Below the pieces are notes generated by a model. It was not told the origin of the DNA and did not search any database. It saw only the letters and a program-made list of their open reading frames with translations. DNA of 64,000 bases. Origin: Chimonanthus salicifolius (taxonomy: Eukaryota; Streptophyta; Magnoliopsida; Laurales; Calycanthaceae). Location: the NCBI GenBank assembly GCA_013350335.1, contig CM023532.1:93127383-93191382 (forward strand). The letters run 5' to 3'. Position numbers and translations under genes: made by a program. Shown one piece after another: positions 22,321-35,150 of the stretch (position 1 is the first letter of the stretch; each line of letters begins with the position of its first letter).

Positions 22321-25275
22321 TGTAATGGCTCGGAATTTGTAAATCAATGAATATGTGAATATTATCTATTTTAATGATGAAAATTGGAAAATTGGTGGAA
22401 TAAATGGTAAATGGGCCAAAACTTGGACAAAGGCCCAAGTGTGGCCCAATAGACTATGGTTTGGATTTAAATTTATTTAAATGGGTCAAGAATGGTTAAA
22501 TTGGGTCAAATACCCATTTGGGACCCAATGGGTCAAGAGGGTTATGCTCTAAGGTAAATGGGCTAGATGGAATTGTAATTGGGCCATAGGCCCAATGGTA
22601 ATCCACTTAGAGTGAATTCAATGATTTTAAATCACCTAAGTTATTTGGAATTAAACAATGGTGATGTGGCCAAGTGTGGACCCAAGGTTTGGTGGGGCCG
22701 ACCACCATGGTTGATTTGGTCAACCATGGGTGGAATAATGGAAATTAGGTTAAGTATAATGAATTCTCCTAAGGTGATTTAAATAAGTAAATGGGAATTA
22801 AAGTAACTAAGTAATTAAATAATTAAATTATTTAAAATGGTAGTTAAGAGTGGTCAAAGGGGACCATGAGGTGAAGACTCACCTCATCCCAAACTCAAAA
22901 AAATAGAACACGTTGGGACTTAGAGGGGTGGAGTTATAAGCCATAAAGCAACTTAAATATCTCAAAATATCTTAACGTTGGTGAAGGTAATTAATGTAAA
23001 GTAAAAAAAATGGGGATAAGCCTTGATGTCTTTTCCCATTCTCTTTTCATTCAACTCTCTCCATTTTCACTCTCCCATGGTCGTCCCCTACATCCAAGTG
23101 AAGGAGAGAAAGAGAGTTAAGGAAAAGAGAAGAGAAGGAGAGAAGAAAGAAGTGGAATTTTGAGAGCAATCACTCTAAGGTAAAGGGTTATCATCTTCCC
23201 TCTCATAATTTTCCCCTCTCCCTCTCTCGCACAAAACTTACCTTGGCTGATTCTAGGGTTGGGGATTGCCACCCTTGATCAAATATCTTAACCTACCAAA
23301 GATTAAAAGGAAGGAGAGAGGAGGCTACGGAGACCGATGGGAGTGGCGGAAATCGGAGGAGACGTCGGATAGTGAGTATTTCTTAAACAAGAAATTTTGG
23401 ATTTTAGGGTTTAAGATTTGAGTTTTATTTTGTGAATTTAATGGTAGTCAAGTAAATTTATGCTATGGATTTTAAATCCATCAAATGGAATGAATGGAAA
23501 AGTGGGCAAAAACCCTAAGTGGAAAAATTAGGGTTAGGGAAAAGAAATAAATACTTGGATTATGTGCATTGGGTAATTTATGAAATTAAGCATAGAATTG
23601 GATGATTGGAAGAAAATCATGGGCCATAGGGTTCGGCCATGTGGTATGGCCGAACCCATGGTGGGTGATTTGGTATTGGATTTAAATAATTAGGGTTTCA
23701 AAAAGATGGAAGACAATGAGGGTTTTATCTAATGAAAATTAGGGTTGTAGATGAATGAATGGGAGTAAGTTGTAAAATGGTTTTATGAAGAAAATGCAAA
23801 GGGGTTTATGGCATTGAAATGCATGGAGGAAGTGAACCGTGAGCCATGGTGTATGGCCAAACCCTATCGTGATCAAATGGTGGAATGAAGGGTTGTGAAT
23901 AATGGAAAGTAAATGGGAATGTTGGTGGTGTTGATGGACCCGAAAATGGTTTTAGCATTGATATTTGTAATGGACTCAAATGTAGCTAAGGATGATGGTT
24001 TTAAGTGTATGAATTAAACCATTCATGGAGGGATTTGTGATAAACCCAAATGTGTAACAATGGACCCAAGAAAAATGGGGAAAGGATACCATGGGTTCGG
24101 CCATGGTGTATGGTCGAACCCATGGCCCAATTGTAATCCATTTTGGTGGGTTAAATTGGAGGATGAGTGATGTTCATGGTCTCCAAAGAGTATGAATGGG
24201 TAATGGATTCATTGTAGTTTAAATGTATGAGCTTAATTCCATGGGAAGAGTTGATGAATGAGGTATTTTGAAACCATGATTCATTACCCATCTAAAGGGT
24301 TAAGTGTGGGATTTTGTATGGGTTTAAATGAATGAGGGGTAGGTTAATAAAATGGTTAATTTTAATGGCTATGTGACATGGGTCAATGGGTAATTAATGG
24401 ACCTAAGTTGGGGATCTAAGTTTATGATCAATTATGGACTTAATTATGCATGGATAAATGAGTGATTAAGCATGAAAGATGAGGTAGTGGCAAAACCGTA
24501 ATTAGTGGTCAACTTTAAGAGTTCCATGGAAATTGATCATGGACTTAGGGGATCTAATGTAATAACCCTATGGTAATGTGTTACAAATTTTAAATGGGTT
24601 TAAAAAGCCATGGAAAATGGGAAGATTGATGGGTTTAATAGATGACGTGGGACCCACAAAACCTAGTTAGTGAAGTTCGGTCATGATGTATGGCCGAACC
24701 ACACTAAGGTATGATTAGTGGACTTAATAATGGTTAAAACATGGACTAATGATGAATGTGTAATAAGGTACTGGACATCGCAGGCGGTGCGCGATCGGCG
24801 ACCAGGTTTATCGAACGGAAAACGTAAAAGGACGCGAGTCGGTATTCGGTAGGATTCCTACCTTTTTGTAAGCCATGGATTTGGGTGATGTTTTCTTTAA
24901 TCTATTTTCGAAATCATGTGGTTGTCTTTAAGATAAGTTTTGGATTATGTATCATGTGATGTTTTACTCTAAATTATTTTGGAAATTATGTGAATGCTTA
25001 TGATGGGTTTTGGATTAAATATTGTGGGATGGTTTCCCTTTGATTTAGTTGGTAATCATGTAATTGTTTTAAGATGGGTTTTATTACTATTGAATTTCAC
25101 ATATTACATGGCATATGGCATCTACATCTCATGCATGGCATGGGAGGCATATGACAGGGGAAGGATGAAATGAAACCAAAGTCCATGCTCCGTCGGGGTG
25201 ACCGATAAACAGCATGGGGACATTTCACATATGTATTATTATACCTTGATGAGGCTTTGCCATCAAGGGGGGACT
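22321..25275 (+). repeat. Plus LTR of a second family, truncated in its minisatellite
   Basis: Starts TGTAATGGCTCGG, like the LTR at 60412. U3 includes ACACGTTGGGACTT (22918). The leader has GTGAGT at 23372. Hairpins are sparse (23632-23660, a broken one near 23842, 24094-24122, 24676-24704). Next come TAATAAGGTACTGGACATCG (24762), CATCTCATGCATGGCATGG (25124), CGGAG-type sequence, and CCTTGATG/CATCAAGG (25244-25268). At about 25275 it joins a minus-strand element fragment whose LTR is nearly the same sequence, so an inversion or recombination between copies is likely. Confidence 0.7.
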
Positions 25276-25497
25276 CTTGTAATTACAATCGGATTCCATT
25301 TCCCCTACCGACTCTCTTATAATTGGAAAGTCTTCCATATTCTCCTCAGGAAGAGATGCAAAATCCTCTTCATCTTCCTCGGGAGGTCCCTCCTGAAAGT
25401 CCAGGCTAACTGCTATACTAGAAGCAGACACCAAATCTATGGGACAGCTAGGGGTTCTCTTATCCAATAATTCCGTATACTCCCCGTCACTTGACAT
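25275..25497 (-). pseudogene. N-terminal part of the extra zinc-knuckle ORF (truncated copy)
   Basis: Starting at the Met at 25497, the minus strand encodes MSSDGEYTELLDKRTPSCPI and an acidic stretch (EGPPEEDEEDFASLPEE, then DFPIIRESVGEMES). It aligns with the first part of the ORF at 39144-39680 (MSSNEEYIELWDKGTPSCPV; EGPPEEDDMDLATVPED). The zinc-knuckle half is gone: the frame runs into LTR sequence at about 25275. Its position between primer site and gag is the same as in the complete element. It shows that the ORF is a recurring part of this retrotransposon group. Function unknown. Confidence 0.7.
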
Positions 25498-26045
25498 ATC
25501 TGTATCATAGAATATAAATTGAACACAAAAATCATCCACAACAATTACCAATAAAACCAATCTAGGTTTTGGGGAATCTCTTATGTATATCACAATGTAT
25601 TTTGTCTGGGGAAAGTTGTCAAATAAGTACACTTGTTTTTCCTTTGTTTCTTTGGGGGGGGGGGGGGAATCGCTTAATTCCTATTGTCTGTTGTTCAAAT
25701 TGGGAATACCGGGGAAATACATCCTAATTTACTATGTCCGATAAATCTAGTACTGTTTCATCAATTTGGGGGAAAAACCTAGATGCTTTCTCATTTCTGG
25801 GGAAGTAAATCCTATCTTGCTATGTTTCAATAAATCTCTCCTAGAATGAATCTTTCTTCCCTTGCTATCATTCCTTTCTGTCAATTGTTGTTCTCAGACT
25901 AAACACTTCAGTTTGGGTCAATCGAAGTAAATTAACCGGCCCCCGTGTAGCGGACTCCGAAGAGTCGGTCGGTTGGGATTCTTAGCTGCCAGTGAGACAT
26001 GCAACCGTCTTAATCTTACTTCGAGAGATTCATTCTTCCGAGTTC
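25498..26045 (-). other. Untranslated leader between primer site and extra ORF
   Basis: On minus it matches the leader after the primer sites at 38715 and 52428 (AAGTAAGATTAAGACGG, then GTCTCACTGGC and CCGACTCTTCGGAGTCCGC). The last of these is an inverted repeat (GACTC/GAGTC). It contains a G14 run (plus strand, 25654-25667). No gene seen. Confidence 0.6.
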
Positions 26046-26058
26046 GCTCTGATACCAA
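26046..26058 (-). promoter_or_regulatory. Primer binding site, initiator Met tRNA
   Basis: On minus TTGGTATCAGAGC, complementary to the 3' end of plant initiator Met tRNA, one base after the LTR's ACA end. It primes minus-strand DNA synthesis and fixes this fragment's orientation. Confidence 0.85.
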
Positions 26059-26059
26059 C

Positions 26060-27391
26060 TGTAATGCCCGCCCCTTTTCATCGAAATATCAGAGTCTATT
26101 TTTTTTTTTTTAAAAAAGGAAAAGTGACAAAGGGCGCGGACGTCACGACGCGAGTTAAGTCCGAGCTTCTAAAGCCTGGCCCTTAACTGGCCAACCCTAC
26201 GCGTACGTGGAGCCAAGTTCACGAGTACGGTTCACGCGTAGACGTAAGCTCAAGGAATATTACTTCTCAGTGCGGAATTAACAACAAAGACTATCCTACA
26301 GATTTGAGATAGCAGGGAAGATAACATTCATTTAAATTTCTATAATACCTCAAAACCATAATGTCCATAATAAAATCCCAAAACACAGCCAGTAATCTAA
26401 TTTATTACATTCCGACAAGCTAAGCTACTCAAATTACATTTTTCCAACATAAACTTAAACAACATAATTAACCTGCCTTGCCAAGCTCCTAAGCTTGACT
26501 CCCGTCCCGTCCTTCGTTTCGCCACCTCCTACGTCATCAGCTAGGGCAAAAGTAGGGCGTTAGACCACGTGCCCAGTAGGAATCCGAGTAGGGCTAGCAC
26601 ATGAATTAGTAATAACAGGATGCAGATAATATTATAGCAAAACCATGCATTTTGGGCAATGTTATGTAATGGGTGTTCTATGTCATGAACCCCACCCATC
26701 CATCTCATCCTCATCTTATAATGTCCCTTTTTCAACCATACACAGTGTTCCAAATAAAATCCATACTATCATCGTGCCATGATCCTCTTGATGGAAAAGC
26801 CTCTTCAAGACGCGATCCACACTAGGCATCCCCCTTGATGGAAGAACCATCATCAAGGTTTAACAATAAATGCAACATCCCCCTTGATGGAAAACCATCA
26901 TCAAGGTATAATAATACATAATGAAACATCCCCATGCGTTTATCGGTCGCCCCGACGGAGCATGGACTCCGGTTTCATTTCATCCTTCCCCTATCATATC
27001 CTTCCCATGCCATGCATGAGATGTAGATGCCATGTGCCATGTAATATATGAAGTTCAATAGTAACACAAAAACCCATCTTAAAACAATTACTTGATTATC
27101 AAATAAATCAAAGGGAAAAACATCCCATAATATTTAATCCAAAACCCATCTTAAGACATTCACATGATTTCCAAAATAATTTAAAGGGAAACATCACAAG
27201 ATACATAATCCAAAACTCATCTTAAAGGCAACCACATGCTTTCCAAAATAAATTAAAGAAAACATCACCCAATCCATGGCTTACAAAAATGTAGGAATCC
27301 TACCGAATACCGATTCGCATCCTTTTACGTTTTCCGTTCGATAAACCCGGTCGCCGATCGTGCACCGCCTGCGATGTCCAGTACCTTATTA
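26060..27391 (-). repeat. 3' part of the 5' LTR of a minus-strand element
   Basis: Plus-strand TGTAATGCCCGCCCC (LTR end), the GCCAGTTAAGG block (reverse, about 26190), GGGC..TCTAACGCCC (about 26553-26575), four short repeats with CTTGATG/CATCAAG stems (26785-26905), CGGAGTCCATGCTCCG (26955), the CATGCATG block (27008) and GGTAGGATTCCTACC (27290). It stops at about 27391 in the AATAAGGTACTGG motif. Nearly the same sequence as the plus LTR at 24760-25275. Confidence 0.75.
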
Positions 27392-27539
27392 ATGTAGTGA
27401 GTGGAATTAAATTATTTAACTGTAATAACCTAAATTAGATATAAATTCAAATGATTGAGTTAGGAAATGAGTTGCATTTAAATGGAGTGAGTCAAATGGG
27501 GAGTGAGCCACATAAAAGATCAAAAGATGGAGTGAGTCA

Positions 27540-27981
27540 AGAGGGTGGTTTCAGCTCATGGAAACCACTCGACCAAAACCGTTGGGATGAGGGTGGTGTG
27601 TGCCATGTGGAGGGCATGCACCCCCTCGGCTAGATAAAGAGCTCAAGTGGAAGACATGCAAGGACCATGATTGGGCAAAGGAGAGGTGGTGGTTCCATCT
27701 CATGCAAACCACCAAGCCCAAAACCATTGGAAGGGTGGTATGTGCCATGTGGAGGCATGCAAGACCATGGTTGGTCAAAGAAGAGGTGGTGGTTCCATCC
27801 CATGAAAACCACCAAACCACCAAGAGGAAACCACTCCACCAAAACCGTTGGAAGGGTGGTATGTGCCATGTGGAGGCATGCAAGACCATGGTTGGTCAAA
27901 GAAGAGGTGGTGGTTCCATCCCATGCAAACCACCAAATCACCAAGAGGAAACCACTCCACCAAAACCGTTGGAAGGGTGGT
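27540..27981 (+). repeat. Tandem repeat in U3, unit about 125 bp
   Basis: About three and a half units containing GGTATGTGCCATGTGGAGGC and GGTGGTTCCATCCCATGC, ending CCAAAACCGTTGGAAGG. Each has a GGTGGT..ACCACC inverted repeat. The array resumes at 31540-31690. Several overlapping reading frames in it are by-products of the repeat. Confidence 0.85.
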
Positions 27982-28874
27982 TGTAACACCCTGTTTTCTC
28001 AAAGATATTGATATTTACAAAAATGCCATTGGAATGGTAAATTAGAAGGTTATGATCGTAGATAAGAAAATAGTGGGGCCCATTGTTCAAATTAAGGCCT
28101 ATTGTACATATTATAAAGATCAATTAGATTAAATGGTTATTGTACATCTAATTGGGTTAAGTTGGTTATTTGGGTCAAAGGACCCAATTGGGACCCAATG
28201 GGTCATGGTGGACTTATTTGACCATTGGGTAAGCTCAATTTTATTATGGTTAAGCTGAATTGATTGGAAATGAAATGTATGATAAATGGGTAGGCTTGAT
28301 ACAAGTGTGTAAACCACATTCAAAGGGCTAAACCACCCATAATTGGGTCATGGCGTCAATTGGGTCAATAAGTTAAATGGGGACCAATGGGTCGTGTTGA
28401 CCATGTGGACCATGGTTGACCGTGTGGACCCTCAAGTGAGCTCAAATATGAGTTAAATCAGGTTGAGTTGGGACTAAAGTGAGTTGGAATTAAATCAAGT
28501 AATGAGTTGACTCAAGTGCATTAAATGATATGAATTAAGTGTCGTGAGTTGGGTGTGTTGAGTTGGAAATCAATGGGACCTTGAGTTCATGTGAGTCAAA
28601 TGGAATTTGAAGGGGTTGTCTTGATCTCAAACATCATCAAGAGTACAAGTCCCACACGTTGGGAGTGAAGGGGTGCCTTGGCCAAGCCAAGGGTCACCAT
28701 GGTTGGGGGCGGCTTAAATGATGAAAGATGGAGGAGTCTTTCCATCTCATGGGATGCATTGGTTGGTACCAAGGGATGCATTGGTTGGTGCCAAGGGATG
28801 TCTTGGTTTGTGCCAAATGACTCCTTGGTTTGATCAAAGAGTAATGAGGGTAAATGAATGGCTTTTGAGGCTGT

Positions 28875-28884
28875 TATATAAAGG
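28875..28884 (+). promoter_or_regulatory. Candidate TATA box of the solo LTR
   Basis: TATATAAAGG, about 55 bp before the CT-rich leader (TCTCTCTCCCCCTCTCTC at 28936). A transcription start just downstream would place all hairpins in the transcript. Confidence 0.55.
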
Positions 28885-29087
28885 AGATAAACCATATGCT
28901 TGGTCGATTGTCACTCAATGAAACCATAGAATTCATCTCTCTCCCCCTCTCTCAAGAACACACCCTCTTGGCCGAATTATCCTTAGGTGTTTTTCACCAT
29001 TGATCAAGAATATAATCAGCAAAGGAAGGGAGGCTAAGAAAGCTAGGAAGCAAGGATCAAAAGCAAGGAGAAAGGCTTAGAGAATTG

Positions 29088-29093
29088 GTAAGT
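29088..29093 (+). promoter_or_regulatory. 5' splice-site-like GTAAGT in the LTR
   Basis: AATTG|GTAAGTAATT. Matching sites occur at the same place in most LTRs here: 3138, 22046, 36234, 45782 and 58065 on plus; 1684, 5231, 13775 and 50860 on minus; variants GTGAGT at 23372 and 61462, GTACGT at 32288. Splicing is inferred only. Confidence 0.4.
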
Positions 29094-30552
29094 AATTCCA
29101 TGGAATTTTGTTTAATACAATGTGTTAAATGGAACATAATTTGGCCATGGAATGGCCGAATGCATGATGGGTTCAAACCTTGGGTAAAGTTGGTTTAAAT
29201 TATAAAAAATGGATCATTGGGTTCGGCCACTTTGGATGGCCGAACCCCATGAAGTTATTTGGGCATTTGGATGGTTTTGAAGGGTAAAAACCATACAATA
29301 CTATGGTGATGTTTACATGTTTTAATAAGGTTAAGTATTTGATAAAGAACTTCAAATCATAGGCCATAGGGTTCGGCCATTAGGGATGGCCGAACCCCAT
29401 GAAAGGATTTAATAGACTTATGGTTAATTTTAATGGTTTTGAAAGGTAAAACCATACAAGTTATGAAGGGTGTTTTAATGTGTTGAATGAAGATAAGTTT
29501 ATTACCTTGGGTCGGCCATGGGTTGGCTGAACCATGTGGTTCTTATGGCTAAAAGTATTGAGCCTAAGTTATGTATAAATGATGGAATTATTGATCCAAG
29601 AGAACCATTGGGTTCGGCCATGGGTAAGGCCGAACTCCATGGACCATTTTTGGGGTAAATGGACCCTAGTAGGGGTGTTTGGATTTAAGTTCATGAGTAT
29701 GAATTGTTAAGTGTTGTTATGATATTTTAAAAGGTTGACATAGATGAAAGAATCATGGACTTAGATGCTCATTGGTTCATCAACAAGAGTGGTAAGTGGA
29801 GCATCAAAACCAAAAAGGGGTGAGGTTCGGCCATGGGGTATGGCCGAACCCCACCAAGTGATTTGAATAGCATTTGAATGTGATTAGAATGGATTAAGAG
29901 ATCCAAATGGGATTAGTGAGGTTCGGCCATGTTATATAGCCAAACCCCACTAAGGTAGTTTGGTCATGTGGGCTTTGACTATGAAGCAAAAATTAAATAT
30001 GTTTAGGCCAATGGCAAAACCGTAAATACAAGTCAAAGTGTAATATGAAAGGATTGATCAAAGAACTTGAAAAGAGGGGTCCAAAACCAAAGTGGTATAG
30101 TTCGGCCATGTGGTATGGCCGAACCCTACCAAGATATGTTTGAAGGGTAAAGTGTTTAAGGGTTGATCAAATGAAAAGGAAGATTAAATCCTAAGTTGGT
30201 GAGGTTCGGCCATGGGTATGGTCGAACCCCACAAGATGATTTATGGGGTTTTGGACTTAGTTAGAAATCAGATGGTATATTGTATTGACTTATTAACATG
30301 AAATAAGGTTACAGAACTTGAATGGCGTACGAGTCGTGATCGGGTGAAGCTCAAAAAGAACGGACACTTAAGCAAAGTTTCCGTAGGTATCCTACCTACT
30401 TCTAACCACTGTTATATTGGTTTTATCATGGCTTTTTTAAGTTATGTTGTTATTGTTTTATGTTTCAAATGGGTTTTGAATGATGAGACATATTTATAAA
30501 TGACATATATTCATTGACATCTCATGCATGGCATGGGGTGATGATTATGGAT

Positions 30553-30870
30553 TACCTTGACGTGAGAGTCTCAAAGAAAGAACACTGTGAAATAACTCAA
30601 TGATGAGAGTCCTATCCACAGGAAATGAGGAGTACTGTTGATTACCTTGTCATGAGAGTCCCAAAGAAAGAACACTGTGAAATAACTCAATGATGAGAGT
30701 CCTATCCACAGGAAGTGAGGAGTACTGTGGAATACCTTGTCGTGAGAGTCTCAAAGAAAGAACACTGTGAAATAACTCAATGATGAGAGTCCTATCCACA
30801 GGAAATGAGGAGTAATGTGGATTACCTTGTCGTGAGAGTCCCAAAGAAAGAACACTGTGAAATAACTTGA
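30553..30870 (+). repeat. 90-bp minisatellite in the solo LTR
   Basis: TACCTTG(T/A)CGTGAGAG starts at 30553, 30643, 30733 and 30823, so the period is 90 bp. Each unit holds ATCCACAG..CTGTGGAT arms. The reading frame across it is a repeat by-product. Confidence 0.9.
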
Positions 30871-33732
30871 TGGCTATTTATACTTGTGGTGGGTGGGACT
30901 CATTACATTTGCACTTACATACATAGCATTGATTTTATATGTTTTTCATTATCATATATTATGATATATGCATGTTTTTATATACTAATCTTGTGGTAGC
31001 CCTGATCGGAAAACCTACTGGGCGTGTTGATCTAACGCCCTAATTCTATCCTTAGAGGATAACGCAGGAACAGGGAAAGGGAAGAAAAAGTCAAGGATCA
31101 TGAAGGAAGCCAAGCATAGGAGCTTGGGTGTTGGAATGGATTATTATTATTTATTGTTATTTGGACAAACTTCAGGATATGTATTAATGTAGATAAGTGC
31201 TATGGTTTGATTTAAGTTTGAATGAAGTTTAGTTTTAAGTAAATATGACTTGTACTTTGCTATCTGAGAATGGAGCAGTCTGAGGATTGATTATAATTCC
31301 GCATATTTGATTTATTCCGCAATCAGTTATGTTTATTCCACATGATTTATTTAGTTCCATGTGTGGACCGATATTCATGGTCTTAGTCCGCGCACACATG
31401 TGTGGCCAGTTAAGGGTCAGAATTGGGTAGTCCGAACTTAGCTCTCGTCGTGGCGTCGCCCATCCTCTTCCGGTGTTATTCTGTTATTATTAAAAAAAAA
31501 AAATTAGACTCTAAATCTCGGAGAGGGCGGGGTGTTATAGTGGTATGTGCCATGTGGAGGCATGCAAGGCCATGGTTGGTCAAAGAAGAGGTGGTGGTTC
31601 CATCCCATGCAAACCACCAAACCACCAAGAGGAAACCACAAGCCAAAACCGTTGGTTGGGAGTGGTATGTGCCATGTGGAGGGCATGTACTCCCTTGTTT
31701 GGTCAAAGGGCTCATGGGGAAGACTCCACATTGATGAGGGTGGAGTCTAACCCAAGGAACCCCAAGACAAGATGGAAAGAAGGCTTTTGATCTCATTCAT
31801 CTCCTCTCACTCTCTCCCTCTCTCTCTTGGCCGACCCTCCCTCACAAGACAAAGAAAACACTTAGTTTCTTTTCATCTCAAGCTCCTCTCCCTCTCACAA
31901 AGAAACCCTAGGGCCGACCCTCTCACAAAGACAAAGGAAGAAGACTTAGATTCTCTCCCTCTCTCAATCAAGGTCGACCCTCCCTCTCAAGACAAAGAAG
32001 GACTTAGAGTAATTTTGATCTCATCTCACTCTCCCTCTCTCAAGTTTGGCCGACCACTCTCATTGAACAAGACAAGAAAAGACTTGGAGTTTCATCTCAC
32101 TCTCCTCCTCTCCCTCTCTCAAACCTACACTTCTTGGCCGAACCATCTCTGGGGTTTCATCTTAGACCCTCTCCCTCTCAAGTTCACATTTTGGTCGAAG
32201 ATCAAGAAGGAAGGAAGAAGAGGCTAAGGAAGGAGAAGATCGGAGGAGCAATAAGGAGTGAAAGAAGACGAAGGAGTCGCGAAATCGGTACGTATCGTTT
32301 AGTATGGTTTGTAAATTAAAAAGGGGTAAGATAGGTTATTATCCATGAACAATATAAGGATTATGATCATGGATCATGGGTTGGCCTTGCATGGACAAAC
32401 CCTAAATTTTATGCATGGACAATTGAGGACTAAAAAGGGGATTGCATGAGGTTCTGCCATGGTGTATGGTCGAACCCCATCAAGTAATCTAACCATGGGT
32501 ATTTGATGGATAAGAGAAAATAATGAACCATAGGGTTCGGCCATGTTGTATGGCCGAACCCCATGGAAGTATATGGATGATGTTAATGGCTTTTAAAGCA
32601 TGAAAATCATGGAAGTATATGGGTGATGTTAATGGGTTTTAAAACATGAAAACCATGGAAGTATATGGGTGATGTTAATCGGTTGTAAAGGATGAAAATC
32701 ATGCAAGTGTGTTAGTAATTTTAAATGGGGTCTAAATGTTGTAAATGATAACTTAAAATGAAGAAATGAGGAAGAACCATGGACCATGGGTTTGGCCATA
32801 CATGGCCTTGCATGGACAAACCCATGGAGAGATATTGATGGACTTAGATGTATTTAGACCATGAAAATGATGGACGACATGTGGATGGATCTATATTGAA
32901 AATGATGGACCTAAGTATATGATTAAACCCCCCATGGAGGGACTTTGTTTATGGGTCTAAAATGTTGTAAATGATTTTAAAGGGAGGATGAAAATGAGAC
33001 ACCATGGGTTCGGCCACGTTGTATGGCCGAACCCCATGAACCATTTTAATGGGTCATTTATGGATCCATGCATATTTAAATGAATGAATGATTAAGCTAG
33101 GAAATGGAGGGATTTAATTATGGATCTATGTTTATGGGTCATTTATGGGCCTAAGTATGGGTAAGTAAATTAGTTGATTACCTATGGACGGAAATAATGG
33201 CCAAATGGTGAAATTAAAGGACCCCATGGATCATGTTTTTGGATCTAGGTATGTATAAGTGACCTAAGTGTCTGATTGAATCATGGAAAATGTCTTATGG
33301 ATTTAGGGTTTTCATTAATGTAAATGATTAACTAATGGAATGATGTTGGACCCACTTGGTTTAAAATGAAAGACTATGGTTGTAAATGGAAAGGACATAG
33401 GATGATGTAGGGATGGTTGGAAATCAAAGGGACCATTGTTTTGATTTATAGATATGTAATAAGGTAACGGGATCTCACAAGCGGTGTACGATTGGCTTGA
33501 CGCGATCAGTGAGCGGTTTTTGCACGAAACGCAAGGTCAAAGATATATTGGTCGTTGGTAGGATTCCTACCTCATTGAAAACCATGGAATATGTGTATAT
33601 GATGTTTTTACTTGAATTATTTTGGTATCAAATGATATGTCTTGATGATGGGATTTTAATGCTATGATGTTTTATTATTACATAGCATGTTGCACTTGCA
33701 TCTCATGCATGGCATGGGAAGGATCAAATGTA

Positions 33733-34010
33733 ACCGGAGTCCACGCTTCGTCGGGGCGACCGATAAACAAACGTGGGGATACCTTGATGTGCATTATCCA
33801 TCAAGAGGGGTACTATGATTGGAGATGTAACCGGAGTCCACGCTCCGTCAGGGCGACCGATAAACAAACGTGGGGATACCTTGATGAGGATTTTCCATCA
33901 AGAGGGATACTATGTTTTAGATGTAGCCGGAGTCCACGCTTTGTCAGGGCGACCGATAAACAAACGTGGGGATACCTTGATATGCATTTTCCATCAAGAG
34001 GATACTATAT
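33733..34010 (+). repeat. Three 88-bp repeats in the plus LTR
   Basis: Each unit has CGGAGTCCACGCTCCG and GGGGCGACCGATAAAC, ending in a CCTTGAT..ATCAAGAGG inverted repeat. Confidence 0.85.
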
Positions 34011-34661
34011 GATGATGATATGGATTATGGGTGGGACACATGGCATACGACACCCATGGCATGGGATTGACTTACATGGTTTTGATATTATTTATATCTA
34101 TGTGCTTTTGTTATACTAATCCATATGTTGACCCTACTCGGAGTACCTACTGGGCGCATTGTCTAACGCCATACTTCTACCTTAGATGATGACACAAGAA
34201 ATGGACAAAACGAAGGACGTGATCGGAGCCAAGCTTAGGAGCTTGAAGGAGCTAGATTGATTTATTTAATTTTTATTCATGGATATGTAATTTGAGTACC
34301 TAGCTTGTTGCACTGTAATAATTTAGACTACTTGCTATTGTTTGGACTTTTATTTTAGACATTTTAATTTGAGGAAATTATCATTAAGTGATGTACTTCC
34401 TTGCTATTTAATAATTGGTAGGATAGATTCTATTATAATTCCGCATTGAGTTTAATTTCGCAAGCTTAACTTATTACAGGTGAACCATTTTCCGTGGACT
34501 TAGACCATGCACACGTATGGTTGGCCAGTTAAGGGCCAGGCTTTGAAAGCTCGGACTTAGCTCGCGTCGTGACGTCCCTCTCTCTCTTAGTCTTTTATTT
34601 CAAAAAAAAAAAAAAAAATAGACTCTGATTTTCGGCGAGTGAAAAAGGGTGGGGCGTTACA

Positions 34662-35150
34662 CTCAGATCTGGAAACTGGGCAGGCCCTAATGACGGCGAG
34701 TAGGGAGACGGTGATGCATGGCAAGATCTGGTAAACTCAGAAAGCGGTGATGGGCAAAAGCAGCGATGACCAGCAGATCGGCGTTGGCCTTCAGGGCTCA
34801 GATCGGGCAAGACTCGCTTTTGTAGTTGATGCTGGAAAAATTGCAGATCTGAACCGAGATCGGAAGCTCAGATCCTTGCAGAAAAATGACGACCACAGAT
34901 CAGAGATTGGGTTTTCCAACAAATTTGGGCGGCTGTGAACGACGATTCCAGATCCGGTGTAGCAGCAAATTTCCCCTCTGTTTCGGTTGCCTTTGTCTTT
35001 CAAAAAGGATATTCCCTCTTTCAGTTTTACGGTCTAGTCCCCCTCTTTGTTTTCAGCATCTGCGTAGACGGTTTTCTGAGTGCTTGTAATCGTCTACACA
35101 ACCAATGTGAGGTGTATGTTTCCTCTCAGATCAGATCAGATTGGAGAGGC
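34662..35150. other. Unassigned target sequence left of the complete chromovirus
   Basis: Differs from its surroundings: no hairpins, richer in G+C, with repeated CAGATC words (CTCAGATCTGG, CCAGCAGATCGG, GCTCAGATCC). Short reading frames have no recognisable domain. It continues, across the chromovirus insertion, into 48253 onward. It could be the non-coding part of an older element or a gene remnant; nothing decides. Confidence 0.4.

Larger units (their letters stand above)
27982..31539 (+). repeat. Solo LTR (plus), TSD GTGGT
   Basis: 3558 bp from TGTAACACCCTG to GGGGTGTTATA (final ACA changed to ATA), flanked by GTGGT at 27977-27981 and 31540-31544. The cleanest full-length example of the plan: GACCC/GGGTC U3 (28180-28200), CAAGTCCCACACGTTGGG (28639), TATATAAAGG (28875), leader, GTAAGT (29088-29093), about nine hairpins (29135-30230), CATCTCATGCATGGCATGG (30521), 90-bp minisatellite (30553-30870), GGGCGTGTTGATCTAACGCCC (31020) and GCCAGTTAAGG (31405). 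Confidence 0.93.
27392..34661 (+). repeat. Plus LTR interrupted by a solo LTR; U3 start uncertain
   Basis: Ends AAAGGGTGGGGCGTTACA at 34661. A possible start is TGTAATAACC at 27421, but no duplication of the right flank (CTCAG) is found there, so the left end is probably truncated. Two parts, 27392-27981 and 31540-34661, surround the solo LTR. It has U3 tandem repeats (27540-27981, 31540-31690), a CT-rich leader (31800-32200), a GTACGT donor-like site (32288), hairpins at 32385-33035, the CATGCATG block (33699), three 88-bp repeats (33733-34010), CTACTGGGCGC..TCTAACGCC (34148) and the GCCAGTTAAGG block (34523). Confidence 0.75.

Noticed and set aside
27421..27430. TGTAATAACC as the true start of the LTR ending at 34661
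   Set aside because: The preceding bases (TTAAC) do not match the right flank CTCAG, so the start cannot be confirmed.
27551..28011. Several long overlapping reading frames on both strands
   Set aside because: They lie in a 125-bp tandem repeat whose length leaves several frames open; the protein repeats simply echo the DNA repeat. Frames at 31423-31796 are the same array.
31772..32227. 151-codon plus-strand frame
   Set aside because: It falls in the CT-rich LTR leader; composition is mostly Ser/Leu/Pro from TCTC repeats, with no domain.
33664..34119. 151-codon frame with repeated SGRPINKRGDTL
   Set aside because: Translation of the three 88-bp LTR repeats.
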